64,000 nt of DNA, from contig JAJDTT010000075.1 in NCBI GenBank assembly GCA_022827025.1, forward strand, positions 1 through 64,000, given 5' to 3'. The translations under genes and the position numbers were made by a program. Below are positions 24,798-32,911 of this stretch, piece after piece; within the stretch, counting starts at the first letter, position 1; every line of letters begins with the position of its first letter. This DNA is from Acidobacteriota bacterium. GTDB lineage: Bacteria; Acidobacteriota; UBA6911; RPQK01; JAJDTT01. Under the pieces are notes generated by a model that saw only the letters and a program-made list of their open reading frames with translations, did not search any database and was not told where the DNA came from.

Positions 24798-26720
24798 TCA
24801 CGGGGCTTGCGAGGAGAGGCGCTGCTTCAGGTCGGCCACCTTGCGTTGAAGTCTATGGAATTCCTCGTCGGTGGCCACCCGAACACCCCGCTCGTAATAC
24901 TGAAGTGCGGTCTCGAGCTGGCCGAGCTCGATGTACAGGTCTCCCAGATGATCGAAAATTGTCGGGTCCTCCGTCAGCCGAGCCGCCCGTTTCAGATTGA
25001 CTTCGGCCTCATCGAGGCGATGCAACTTGAAGTAGACCCATCCCAGACTGTCCAGATAGGCTCCGTTGTACGGATCCATTTCCGTCGCTTTCCTGATGTA
25101 GGCCAACGCTTCGTGGAGACGGATTCCCCGATCCGCCCACATGTAGCCCAGATAGTTGAGAACGCCGGCATGGTCCGGATTCGACTCCAGAATCCTCATG
25201 AATTCGGCTTCGGCATCGGGAAGTTTCTCCTGCCGTTCGTAGACGGACGCCAGTCGAAACTGGAGCGGTTCACTGTCCGGCTTGAGACCGAGACCTTCCT
25301 TGATGGCTTTTTCGGCTTTCCCGTAGTTCTTGTGGTCCATGTAGAGTTGGCTGATGATGCGGTAATACGTCTCGGGATCCTGTTCGCGGCTCAATCTGGA
25401 TTGCACGAGTTTCACGCCTTCCGACAGCCGGTCGTTTGCCGAGAGCATCTGGGCTCGCGTCGCGAGGGCGTCCGGATCGCGCGGATGATCTTGGACCAAC
25501 TCCCCCGCCAGGGAAAGTGCCTCATCCAGCTTTCCCGCATCCTTCAAGGCGTAAATGAGCATGGCCTTGAATTGGGGTTCGCCGGGGCGCCCCGCCAGCA
25601 ACTCCCGAAACAGCCGGATGGCGTCCGTATATTGGCGTGATTCCTGGTGGACGTGGGCCAGCGTGGCCTGGACCCGTTCTCGAAACTCCCAGTCTGCCTG
25701 CGACCTTGGATCGCCCAGGTCGGCAAGAAGCCGCTGCAAACGCCCGATGGCGCTTTCCCGGTCTCCCCGAACCGCCTCGAGCCGAGACAATTCCAGGATC
25801 GCCAGTGTCTGCTTCGGATGGGTTTCCAGGACTCGGCCGAACACCTCCGTGGCCTCTTCAAACTTGCGGACCCGCATGAGAGCCTGGCCCAATTCAACCG
25901 CCAACGCCGGATCCTGCGGGTGCCGGGCCGTTCCCTTGCGCAGCAGTTCGACAGCTTGGTCGTGGCGCCCCTGTTGCCCCAGGAGACCTGCGGTGGTCAT
26001 CTGGAGTTTGGGGTCCGCCAGGAGCTGAGGGGCCGCCAGATAGATTTCCACGGCCCGATCCGGTCGTCCGGTCCTGACGTACAAGCGTCCGAGTTCGCGA
26101 ATGACTTCGTAGTGATCCCGCTGGATGTTCCAAGCTTTTTCCAGCGCCTGAATGGCCCCGGCCAGGTCGCCCAACCCCTCCAGGGCCTGGGCATGTTGGA
26201 AGTGGGCCTCGGGCAGACCCGGGCGCAACTCGACCAGACGCGCCAGGAAGGGCGCCGCCTTGCGGTGCTCGCGCCGCCGGAGATGGAGATTTCCCAACTG
26301 ATAGAGAGCCTCGGCATGGTCGGGGTCCAGCTCGATGACCTTGTTCAGTTCTACGATCGCCTTTTCCGAAAGTCGGCTTTGACCGCCGTGGTAGCTGGAA
26401 AAGAGCTGGCCCAGGAAGTAATGGGCGGCGACGCTGTCCGGATCCATTTCGATGGCCTGTTCGACCTCGCGGACAGCCCGGGAGATCTCCCCTGACCTCA
26501 CCAGGATATGGCCGAATTCAATCCGGAGCTGGATGCTGTCCGGATCGAGTTCCAGCGCTTTCTCGAACTCGGCGATGGAGAGGCCGAAGTCCTTGTTCCC
26601 CGAGTGGAGCGCGCCCAGGGCGAAGTGATAGTAGGCCTGGGCCTGCCGGTTCGGCGGCGTCGGGACCGGCTCGACGGCCACTACGGTCCCGAGAATGACT
26701 CCGAATACCAATCCGGTCAT
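24798..26720 (-). CDS. TPR-repeat protein, exported or membrane-anchored
   Basis: A 640-residue protein consisting almost wholly of tetratricopeptide repeats (about 14-16 helix pairs), for example the segments YYHFALGALHSGNKDFGLSI and AEALYQLGNLHLRRREHRKA. An N-terminal hydrophobic stretch (MTGLVFGVILGTVVAVEPVP) suggests a signal peptide or anchor. TPR proteins mediate protein-protein contacts; no enzymatic domain is present and the partner is unknown. The start is moved to the ATG at 26720 because a -35/-10 pair lies at 26758-26786, which would place an upstream in-frame start (26786) inside the promoter. First gene of the run leading into ispE. Confidence 0.85.
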   Translation of the reverse strand: MTGLVFGVILGTVVAVEPVPTPPNRQAQAYYHFALGALHSGNKDFGLSIAEFEKALELDPDSIQLRIEFGHILVRSGEISRAVREVEQAIEMDPDSVAAHYFLGQLFSSYHGGQSRLSEKAIVELNKVIELDPDHAEALYQLGNLHLRRREHRKAAPFLARLVELRPGLPEAHFQHAQALEGLGDLAGAIQALEKAWNIQRDHYEVIRELGRLYVRTGRPDRAVEIYLAAPQLLADPKLQMTTAGLLGQQGRHDQAVELLRKGTARHPQDPALAVELGQALMRVRKFEEATEVFGRVLETHPKQTLAILELSRLEAVRGDRESAIGRLQRLLADLGDPRSQADWEFRERVQATLAHVHQESRQYTDAIRLFRELLAGRPGEPQFKAMLIYALKDAGKLDEALSLAGELVQDHPRDPDALATRAQMLSANDRLSEGVKLVQSRLSREQDPETYYRIISQLYMDHKNYGKAEKAIKEGLGLKPDSEPLQFRLASVYERQEKLPDAEAEFMRILESNPDHAGVLNYLGYMWADRGIRLHEALAYIRKATEMDPYNGAYLDSLGWVYFKLHRLDEAEVNLKRAARLTEDPTIFDHLGDLYIELGQLETALQYYERGVRVATDEEFHRLQRKVADLKQRLSSQAP

Positions 26721-26757
26721 AACGGCTCGACGGCTATGGGCAAGAAAAATCAGGCTG

Positions 26758-26786
26758 ATAGTATCCAACTCCACGCGGCGCGACAA
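26758..26786 (-). promoter_or_regulatory. Promoter of the TPR-ispE-prs block
   Basis: On the minus strand TTGTCG (26781-26786) and TACTAT (26758-26763) are exactly 17 bp apart. Transcription would start near 26750, about 30 nt before the ATG at 26720. This is the evidence used to reject the longer reading of the TPR protein. Confidence 0.55.
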
Positions 26787-26876
26787 CCGTCCGGGAGAGA
26801 TGTGAGGAGTGAGAAACGAGATGCGGGAACGAAGATTGAAAAGGAAAGAACGATGAGCCCGGGGACTCTTTCGCCG

Positions 26877-29789
26877 TCAATCGATGACCTGCGGAGGGAT
26901 GATCGATATCTTTTCGAGATCTTCCGTAAAGATGAGCTCCATCACCACGATCGGCTGGTCGGAAGACACGGCGATGTAGCCGCCGATGGCCGCCGGCAGA
27001 CCGGAAAAGATCTCGTGAGCCATCGCGACCCGGCGGTGGCCGTTCTCCAAGGTCAGGGTCGTTTCCTCGACCAATGAGTTTCCACCGGTGGAGCGGACCG
27101 TCAGCTTGACGGTTGCCGCCGGGCCGGATCCGGGATTGAGAAACACCAGGCCGGTCCTGTACTTCTCGACTCCCCCGTGGGCAAGGTAGGGCAGGACGTA
27201 CTCCTTGGCCGGTGACGTCACAGCCGGGGTGCTGATCATGCCCTTTCCGGAAAAGAGCTGCAATTCGGCGCTGCCCACCAGCCCCGGCTGCGAGCCGTCG
27301 ATCCGAATCCAGCCGGATACCAGGCCTCCCGTGTCCACGAGGTTGGGAAAGATGGAGGCCATTTCCATGCGCAGGCCCTCTCCCGGAGCCAACTCCAGCA
27401 TGGGCGCAACCTCCACGGAATTCCCATCGTTGTCCATCAGGGTGATCTTGACCGTCATCTCCTCAGCGCCCTGATGCACCAGGTTGACGTGGGTCTGGCT
27501 GCCGCCGAAGGTCACCGCCTGGGGCAGATAGAGAGTCTCGGCCGGGACGACTCCCGGGGCTTCCACCACCAGCCCGTCCACCATGGCCATGCGCTCCTCG
27601 TCGTACCAGCGCTGGTAGGCCATGATCCCCTGCTCGCTCTCCACCGTCATGTAGGAGCCGTCGTAGCCGTTATCGGTCAAGGGACTGCAGGTCGCCTGTT
27701 CGGGGTCCTCGCAAGCGGCCAGGCTGTCGTCGCGGCAGGGCTCGCCGTTGTCCGAGCAGGTCCCTTTCTGACAGTAGAAGTCGTCCAGGAAGATCCCGCC
27801 GGTGGAAAAGCACTCGAAGGCGAGTCCTTGAAAGAAACCGATCTCGTCTCCCAGAGCTCCCCGCAACACCAGGCCCCCGAGGGTGTTCCGGGTATCTTCG
27901 AGGACGAGGTCTCCCTCTGCCGTGTAGAGGCGGACGGAGACGTCCGTGCTGTTGGAGTTGGGATTGAGGACGGAGACCTCGGTGGTGAAGCCGTCCTTGA
28001 CCCGGACTTCGGGAAGGACGACCTTCTGCGCCGTCGTGGAGTACAAGGAGGCGGCATCCAGACGGCGCCGTTCCCCGCGGTCCCCGATCCTGAAGAACCC
28101 CCGGGCGCGGGCCTGGTCGTCGTCCAGCAGCATCCAGCCTTCCATGAACTGGTTGCGTTCGGCGCTGACCACTTCCCGAACCGTGGTGGACAACTGTCCC
28201 CGGGGAACGATGGTCAGGTTGGTGGGATTCTCGCCGAACTCCACGATGTCTTCCGTGTCGTTGAGATCCTGAAATCGGATCCCGCCCACGTTGACTCCCC
28301 GGGCCATGATGTCGCTGGTCCGGGAGGAGAGGTTGGTCAGGTTCACCGCGGTGAACCATTCCTTGGAGCTCAACATGTAGGGAAGGAACAGGCGGCGGCT
28401 GGGGCGCAGCAGTTCGATGGTGCCGAGGTTGAAATTCACCGCGGTTATCGCCTCTCCGTCGGGACTCACGGCCACGTCCAGTGGAGCCCCGGGAACCTCG
28501 GGCCGGAGGTCCTCGCTGAAGCCCCGCAACTTCTGTCCCACCAATACGGGTTGCAGGAGCTCGCCCGTATTCAATTTGAATTGCAGCAGGACGTCGTCCA
28601 TGGGCGCGCCCAGCATCATGGTGGTTCCGTCCAGGAAGACCGGACGGCTGGAGTCGCGAAAATCGGAAGTCCGCGGTTGGAAACTGACGACTTCCAGGCT
28701 GTCCGCATCGATGGCGCCGTTCTCATCGGGGACGGGAACCGGGACCAACTGCAGGTTCAGATTGCTGAGCACCACGAACCACTTGCCATCCGGAGTCGGC
28801 ACGATCTCGACGGGGACGCCGCCCACCTCGAAGATCTTCACTACCTGGCCCGTCTGCATGTCGAACAGAGTGGCCCGGTCCCTTCCCAACTCGGCCAGCG
28901 TCTGCAGGGCCCCCAGTTGCCGGTCCGCCACCAGCCCATACCGGCCGTCCGAAGAGATGGCGGCCCCCGCGCCCACCTGGAAATCATGAGGAGGGGCCTC
29001 TTGTTCCGGATCCGGAATGATGGTCGCCGCCACGGAGAAGGAAGCGGTGTCCACGATGGTGATGGCGTCCCTTTCCTCCGCGGGAGTCAACAGGGTCGAC
29101 CCGACCGTGACCACGAAGAACCGGCTCCCGTCGGGAGTCATTCGGAGGGTCGTGGGACGGGTTCCACCCGGCATCTGGAGTCTGGGTTCCACTTCCTGGA
29201 GGGTAGTCGTGTCGAAACGAAGGATCTCGTCGGTCCCGGACGAGGCCACGATGCCCATGGCCCCATCTCCCGAGAAGACCATGTTGTTGGCGACGGAGAA
29301 GAAAGCCTCCATCGTCAGGATCTGAACCTCCAGCGTGTCCACGTCGATGGCCGCGATCGCTCCCTGAACCGGCTGCGTCTCTTCCTGGGAGGCATCGGAC
29401 CTGAAGGCGTCGGCCCGGCCATTTTCGTTGATGAACGCGCACAGGACCGCGATGCGGTCCCCGCCGGGCATGAGGGCGATGTGGCCCGGGCTCTCGGGCA
29501 TGTCCACGAGGCCCAGAATGTCGCCGGTCTTGGGGTTGAAGGCCAGGACCTTGTTCGAGAAGGTGTAGCTGACGAAGGCCTTGCTCGAGTCCGGAGTAAA
29601 GACCACATTGGGGGAAAAATTGAGATCGCTCTGGCCGGGCCCGAGTATCAAGGGCACCTCGTTGGGATCGATTCGCAACGGGTCCTCGGACTCGCTCGGA
29701 TCCAGCGTCATGAATACCCGCTGGCCGCGAAGTGCCGGCCCCCCCGGGCTCAGCAAGACGAACAGAAGAATCACCAGGAGTCTGCGCAT
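26877..29789 (-). CDS. Secreted beta-propeller protein with four C-terminal beta-sandwich-like repeats
   Basis: A 970-residue exported protein of unknown role. A signal peptide (MRRLLVILLFVLLSPGGPA) is followed by a YVTN/SMP-30-type beta-propeller, about residues 30-460, with blades such as FTPDSSKAFVSYTFSNKVL and MTPDGSRFFVVTVGS. After it come four copies of a repeat with the pattern LP-x(5-9)-[FY]-x-T-x-V-x-hydrophobic-x-N, a spacer, then a strand ending in G-N/D. They begin near residues 467, 589, 751 and 862. A Cys-rich insert (eight Cys, about residues 658-705) sits between repeats 2 and 3, probably disulfide-linked, as fits an extracytoplasmic protein. The ATG at 29789 directly follows a promoter and starts the signal peptide. 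Adhesion or ligand binding is a guess. Confidence 0.8.
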   Translation of the reverse strand: MRRLLVILLFVLLSPGGPALRGQRVFMTLDPSESEDPLRIDPNEVPLILGPGQSDLNFSPNVVFTPDSSKAFVSYTFSNKVLAFNPKTGDILGLVDMPESPGHIALMPGGDRIAVLCAFINENGRADAFRSDASQEETQPVQGAIAAIDVDTLEVQILTMEAFFSVANNMVFSGDGAMGIVASSGTDEILRFDTTTLQEVEPRLQMPGGTRPTTLRMTPDGSRFFVVTVGSTLLTPAEERDAITIVDTASFSVAATIIPDPEQEAPPHDFQVGAGAAISSDGRYGLVADRQLGALQTLAELGRDRATLFDMQTGQVVKIFEVGGVPVEIVPTPDGKWFVVLSNLNLQLVPVPVPDENGAIDADSLEVVSFQPRTSDFRDSSRPVFLDGTTMMLGAPMDDVLLQFKLNTGELLQPVLVGQKLRGFSEDLRPEVPGAPLDVAVSPDGEAITAVNFNLGTIELLRPSRRLFLPYMLSSKEWFTAVNLTNLSSRTSDIMARGVNVGGIRFQDLNDTEDIVEFGENPTNLTIVPRGQLSTTVREVVSAERNQFMEGWMLLDDDQARARGFFRIGDRGERRRLDAASLYSTTAQKVVLPEVRVKDGFTTEVSVLNPNSNSTDVSVRLYTAEGDLVLEDTRNTLGGLVLRGALGDEIGFFQGLAFECFSTGGIFLDDFYCQKGTCSDNGEPCRDDSLAACEDPEQATCSPLTDNGYDGSYMTVESEQGIMAYQRWYDEERMAMVDGLVVEAPGVVPAETLYLPQAVTFGGSQTHVNLVHQGAEEMTVKITLMDNDGNSVEVAPMLELAPGEGLRMEMASIFPNLVDTGGLVSGWIRIDGSQPGLVGSAELQLFSGKGMISTPAVTSPAKEYVLPYLAHGGVEKYRTGLVFLNPGSGPAATVKLTVRSTGGNSLVEETTLTLENGHRRVAMAHEIFSGLPAAIGGYIAVSSDQPIVVMELIFTEDLEKISIIPPQVID

Positions 29790-29798
29790 CACTGGACC

Positions 29799-29831
29799 AT
29801 TATGATATTCGGGCCGGAACCGGCCGTTCAA
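29799..29831 (-). promoter_or_regulatory. Promoter of the propeller gene (near-leaderless)
   Basis: On the minus strand TTGAAC (29826-29831) is 18 bp from TATCAT (29802-29807); an overlapping CATAAT (29799-29804) lies 9 nt before the ATG. Either -10 leaves a leader of 0-5 nt and there is no Shine-Dalgarno. Confidence 0.5.
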
Positions 29832-29845
29832 TCCGTTCACTTGAC

Positions 29846-30232
29846 TCAAATGGAAAGATCTCCCGGCTGGGGATGGAGCACTCGGAAATGCAGGCCCCGC
29901 ACCAGGGGCATGTTCCAGAACCCGTTGACCTTCGAGATCAGTGCCGGAGTCATATCCCGGAGCACCGCCACCCATTCGGAGTCGGGGACGCCGATCTCCA
30001 GGATTCGCCCGCGGAGACGCAGGGGATCCGTCGATGCGGCCAACGGTGTCCCGACGATCCGAGGCCAGAACTCGCGCAAGAAGATCACCGCCACCTCCTG
30101 GTCCCGGACGATCTCCTGCAACCAGGGAAGAAAAAGAGATCCGACCGTCCTCATCGGCGCCGCCCGCGTGCTTCCGAACGGAAGCGGCCGCTCCTGGCCC
30201 GGGACTCGATCTCCTGGATCCCGTTGTTTCAT
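29846..30232 (-). CDS. DciA/DUF721-family protein (probable DnaB loader)
   Basis: A 128-residue protein of the DUF721/DciA family. DciA is the ancestral bacterial loader of the replicative helicase DnaB, used where DnaC/DnaI is absent. The family core is seen at about residues 35-115: VAVIFLREFWPRIVGTPLAA (W and P-R-I-V-G typical), PLRLRGRILEIGVPDSEWVA, and a final LISKVNGFW. No DnaC-like AAA+ loader occurs in the window, so pairing with the DnaB encoded here is plausible. It has an extended -10 only 9 nt before its ATG. The stop lies 14 bp before the propeller gene's -35. Confidence 0.75.
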   Translation of the reverse strand: MKQRDPGDRVPGQERPLPFGSTRAAPMRTVGSLFLPWLQEIVRDQEVAVIFLREFWPRIVGTPLAASTDPLRLRGRILEIGVPDSEWVAVLRDMTPALISKVNGFWNMPLVRGLHFRVLHPQPGDLSI

Positions 30233-30241
30233 GACCGCATC

Positions 30242-30250
30242 AGTCTAGCA
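30242..30250 (-). promoter_or_regulatory. Promoter of the dciA-like gene (leaderless type)
   Basis: Minus-strand TGCTAGACT is an extended -10; the hexamer (30242-30247) ends 9 nt before the ATG. It is the same nonamer as before the YjjX-like gene. It lies 20 bp outside the left end of the 166-bp element, so that insertion is just upstream of the promoter. Confidence 0.5.
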
Positions 30251-30270
30251 AAATGAACTCGCGCCATGCC

Positions 30271-30436
30271 CCAGGAGCCTGCGCGGCGGAAATCAATCTG
30301 CTGCGAAAGCGCAGAATCGGTCCGTATTCGTGCGATTTCTCGGCGGATAGAATCACTAGGCACCTCCAAGTCGTGAAAACCTGGCCTCGATTCTCCACTT
30401 TCTCGCTACGATCATTTCTACCGCACAGACTCCTGG
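30271..30436. mobile_element. 166-bp MITE-like element with 23-bp terminal inverted repeats
   Basis: The ends are 23-bp inverted repeats, 30271-30293 (starting CCAGGAGCCTGCGCGGC) and 30414-30436, identical at 19 of 23 positions when one is reverse-complemented; three of the four differences are C/T and one is G/A. The interior has no open frame of useful length. It lies in the 364-bp gap between the divergent dciA-like and HNH genes, otherwise occupied only by promoters. A palindrome at 10519-10560 carries the same end sequence twice, back to back. No clear target-site duplication was found. It could be a non-autonomous transposon remnant or a REP/BIME-type element; no transposase lies in the window. 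Confidence 0.6.
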
Positions 30437-30544
30437 ATCTTTGCGAGTCTGCGGCAGGTACGGTCGATCGCCGTCTGCATTGGGGCCGACCTGTCGCTGC
30501 CACGCCTCCGGATGCGAGTGGGAGAGGGCTCGTGGATCCTCGAC

Positions 30545-30574
30545 TTGACATTGGGCGGAAGCCTGCCTTACATA
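30545..30574 (+). promoter_or_regulatory. Possible promoter of HNH-glycosyltransferase pair
   Basis: A perfect -35 TTGACA (30545-30550) is followed after 18 bp by a weak -10, TACATA (30569-30574). It is the only -35-like element in the 160 bp between the 166-bp element and the HNH start. A short leader of about 15-20 nt without a Shine-Dalgarno would follow. Confidence 0.35.
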
Positions 30575-30596
30575 TCGACCCGCGCCCCGTTGACAA

Positions 30597-31124
30597 GTGG
30601 AACACACTCTGGTTCTCAACGCCACCTACGAGCCTCTGCAGATCATCGGCTGGAAGCGCGCCGTCCGCATGGTCTTCCAGGAGAAGGTCGAAGTGGTGGC
30701 CGAATATGACCGCGAGATCCGGAGTGTCTCGAACCGGATCCGCCTCCCGTCGGTCTTGCGTCTTCTTCACTACGTCAAGCTCCGGCACGGGTGCCACCGG
30801 ATCAAGTTCAGCCGTGAGAACCTGTACGCTCGAGACAACTATCGTTGTCAGTATTGCGGCGTGAAGGCGCCCCTGAACCAGCTCACATACGATCATGTGA
30901 TCCCCGTGGCCCAAGGGGGGATCAAAAGCTGGGAAAACATCGTCACCTGCTGTATCCAATGCAACCGGAAGAAAGGGAACCGGTCGCCGGCGCAAGCCAA
31001 CCTGCGCCTGCTGAGAATCCCCAAGGCGCCCTCGGGTTTCCCTTACCGGGTCCGCCTCCTTTTCCGCCAGCCGGCCGTTCCCGAGAGTTGGAAGGATTAC
31101 ATCTTCTGGTCCGGGGGAACCTGA
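30597..31124 (+). CDS. HNH endonuclease family protein
   Basis: A 175-residue protein with the widespread bacterial opening VLNATYEPLQIIGWKRAVRMVF and a C-terminal HNH nuclease domain. The domain has the two zinc-binding CxxC pairs (CQYCG and CIQCN) around DHVIPVAQGGIKSWENIVTC, in which the His (DHV) and Asn (ENIV) of the HNH motif are intact. Chromosomal single-copy homologues are very common, but their biological role is not established, so no substrate is claimed. Start GTG at 30597 fits the family N-terminus. It overlaps the next gene by one base (TGATG), so the two are translated together. Confidence 0.85.
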   Translation: MEHTLVLNATYEPLQIIGWKRAVRMVFQEKVEVVAEYDREIRSVSNRIRLPSVLRLLHYVKLRHGCHRIKFSRENLYARDNYRCQYCGVKAPLNQLTYDHVIPVAQGGIKSWENIVTCCIQCNRKKGNRSPAQANLRLLRIPKAPSGFPYRVRLLFRQPAVPESWKDYIFWSGGT

Positions 31125-31819
31125 TGGACGGGTCTCTGGTGATCTTCTCCCGGTACCCCCGATTGGGCCGGGTGAAGACCCGACTGGAGCCGGCGCTGGG
31201 AAAGCGGGGTTGCCTGGAACTGCACCGGGCGCTGCTTCTGGACACCGTTGAAGGGACGCGTTTCCTGTGCCGGAGGCACTACCTGTATCTGAGCGGCTCC
31301 ACCGCCCCGGAACGAGCCCGCTTCGCCGAAGCCTGGCGGCTGCCCGCGGATCTCATCGTCCGCGCACAGACGGGAGCCGACCTGGGAGAGAGATTGTGGG
31401 AGGCCTGCCGGCAGGTCGCCGAGGAATCGAAGCAGAAGCCCGTGGTCTTTCTGGGCGCCGACTCCCCTACGGTGCCGCGGAAGTACATTCGCCAAGCCCT
31501 GGAGCAACTTGCGAGACGCCCGGTGGTCCTGGGACCGGCCGAGGACGGGGGATATTATCTCATCGGTCTTTCCCACCCCAGACCGGAGCTCTTCTCCAAT
31601 CTGGATTGGGGGACCGGCAGGGTCCTGGAGCAGACGCTTCAGAGGTTGCGGCCGGAACAATATACGTTGTTGCCCTCCTGGTTCGACGTGGACGACGGCG
31701 GCGACCTGGTTCGGCTCCACAGGGAGGTCGAGGCGGCGCAGCGGGACCTCTTCCGGCACACGCGCCGGTGTCTGCGGGAGCTGATTCAAGACCCGGTTTC
31801 CCATCCGGTTTCCCGTTGA
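31124..31819 (+). CDS. TIGR04282/DUF2064 glycosyltransferase-like protein
   Basis: A 231-residue protein of the DUF2064/TIGR04282 family, GT-A-like nucleotidyl/glycosyltransferases. Features: LVIFSRYPRLGRVKTRLEPALG (KTRL is the family signature near residue 18), QTGADLGERLWEA, VFLGADSPTVP and VVLGPAEDGGYYLIGL, then WFDVDDGGDL near the end. The combination G-x-D-x-P and D-G-G-Y-Y-L is diagnostic. The sugar or nucleotide substrate is unknown for most members. Its ATG overlaps the HNH stop. Confidence 0.85.
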   Translation: MDGSLVIFSRYPRLGRVKTRLEPALGKRGCLELHRALLLDTVEGTRFLCRRHYLYLSGSTAPERARFAEAWRLPADLIVRAQTGADLGERLWEACRQVAEESKQKPVVFLGADSPTVPRKYIRQALEQLARRPVVLGPAEDGGYYLIGLSHPRPELFSNLDWGTGRVLEQTLQRLRPEQYTLLPSWFDVDDGGDLVRLHREVEAAQRDLFRHTRRCLRELIQDPVSHPVSR

Positions 31820-31872
31820 TCCTTTTGCGGGAGATCCACGTCTCAAGTAAGGTGCCGCTCGATCGCGTTCGG

Positions 31873-31902
31873 TTGACCGGAAGCGGCCGCGTTGACTAAC
31901 AT
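31873..31902 (+). promoter_or_regulatory. Promoter of tonB-like gene
   Basis: TTGACC (31873-31878) and TAACAT (31897-31902) are 18 bp apart, about 48 bp before the GTG start. This leaves a leader of about 40 nt containing AGGAAAGAG. Confidence 0.45.
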
Positions 31903-31949
31903 TGCATCAGGTGCGCCTGAGGAAAGAGTGAAGGGGTTTTGAGTCGGCG

Positions 31950-32789
31950 GTGAAGGATTTCCTGGAACGGCTGTTAGGTTTGAAGGTCCCCGAGGCTCAA
32001 CTGGAGGGGCCGCGAGACCCATATAACATCTACGAATGGGATCTCGACGACCGGAGGCCGATGGTGGTCGCCGCCATCCTGGCCGTCCTCTTTCACGCAG
32101 TTCTCCTGTTGATGGTCTTCCCCTCGTTCGGCGAGACGGTCCTGGTCCCGACCCAGCAGGTCCTGGTGCTCAAGAATCTGGCGAAACCCGCGGCCCTGAC
32201 CGGGGGCGGCGACCTGCCCAAGGCGACTCCGCCCAAGCCCAAACCGGTGAGGCCGAAGCCCAAGCCGATTCTGGTTCCCATCCCCGATCCGACTCCGAGA
32301 GACCCCGAACCCATCCGCAAGGAGGAGCTGGAGGACGTCCCCCAGGTCATCAAGCAGATGGTCGCGGAATTGAACCTGGACGACATCGAGGCTCCGCCGG
32401 GTCGTCCCGGCCGGGGAGGGCAGGGTGAGAGCCAGGGCGAGGGGACTGGAACCGGACCCCTTGCGGGCTCGGGACCCGCGGCCGGGGACGGCAGCGGCAT
32501 CTACCGATACGGGAGCGGGGTCACCAATCCCGTTCCCATCGTTCAGACGACTCCCAGTTACACCGACGCCGCCATCAAAGCCAAAGTTCAGGGTGTGGTC
32601 TGGCTTCAGGCCATCATCCGCAAGGATGGCAACGTCGACAGCTTCAAGGTCATTCGAGGCTTGGGCCACGGGTTGGAAGAACAGGCCATCCAGGAGATCG
32701 CCACCAACTGGCGTTTTCGACCCGGAATGCTCAACGGGAGTCCGGTCGACGTCCTGGCGACCATCGAAGTCCAGTTCAACCTGAGGTAG
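31950..32789 (+). CDS. TonB-family energy transducer
   Basis: A 279-residue TonB-like protein that would carry proton-motive-force energy from the inner membrane to outer-membrane receptors. About 35 cytoplasmic residues precede a single transmembrane segment (MVVAAILAVLFHAVLLLMVF, about residues 38-57). A proline/lysine-rich periplasmic spacer follows (PKPKPVRPKPKPILVPIP), then a Gly-rich stretch, then a C-terminal TonB domain: AKVQGVVWLQAIIRKDGNV, LEEQAIQEIATNWRFRPG. The start is GTG at 31950. The long cytoplasmic N-terminus is unlike E. coli TonB but common outside Proteobacteria. No exbB/exbD is adjacent. Confidence 0.87.
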   Translation: MKDFLERLLGLKVPEAQLEGPRDPYNIYEWDLDDRRPMVVAAILAVLFHAVLLLMVFPSFGETVLVPTQQVLVLKNLAKPAALTGGGDLPKATPPKPKPVRPKPKPILVPIPDPTPRDPEPIRKEELEDVPQVIKQMVAELNLDDIEAPPGRPGRGGQGESQGEGTGTGPLAGSGPAAGDGSGIYRYGSGVTNPVPIVQTTPSYTDAAIKAKVQGVVWLQAIIRKDGNVDSFKVIRGLGHGLEEQAIQEIATNWRFRPGMLNGSPVDVLATIEVQFNLR

Positions 32790-32823
32790 ACGACGCCTCC
32801 CGAATCGTACGTTACATGAATGG

Positions 32824-32876
32824 GGGCAACCACAAGAGTTGCCTCTACCAAGGAAGGGCAACCACAAGAGTTGCCC
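32824..32876. repeat. Two REP-like hairpins, direct repeat
   Basis: Two near-identical 21-nt units (32824-32844 and 32856-32876), 11 bp apart. Each has arms GGGCAAC and GTTGCCC (the first copy ends GCCT) around the 7-nt loop CACAAGA. They sit between the tonB stop and the ileS -10. The same unit with changes occurs at 41939 and 44447. Confidence 0.65.
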
Positions 32877-32895
32877 CCGCGCCGTCGTATCCCGC

Positions 32896-32901
32896 TATAA
32901 T
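32896..32901 (+). promoter_or_regulatory. -10 of ileS (leaderless type)
   Basis: Consensus TATAAT ends 10 nt before the ileS GTG at 32912. No Shine-Dalgarno and no clear -35. The 11 bases CTATAATTCCG are shared with the uvrC promoter. The absence of a leader rules out a T-box or other 5' UTR control of ileS. Confidence 0.55.
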
Positions 32902-32911
32902 TCCGGCTCTT

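Noticed and set aside
26845-26876. Rho-independent terminator after the propeller gene
   Set aside because: GAGTCCCCGGGCTC followed by a T-rich stretch looks tempting, but the stem would need a 2-nt loop and has a G-U pair, so a stable hairpin is unlikely.
27474-30248. 924-codon plus-strand frame opposite the propeller gene
   Set aside because: No domain, no Shine-Dalgarno, His/Gln/Val-rich antisense composition, while the minus strand encodes a signal peptide, a propeller and repeats.
32790-32911. T-box leader before ileS
   Set aside because: The -10 is 10 nt from the GTG start, leaving no room for a leader; the hairpins upstream are REP-like repeats also found at two other loci.
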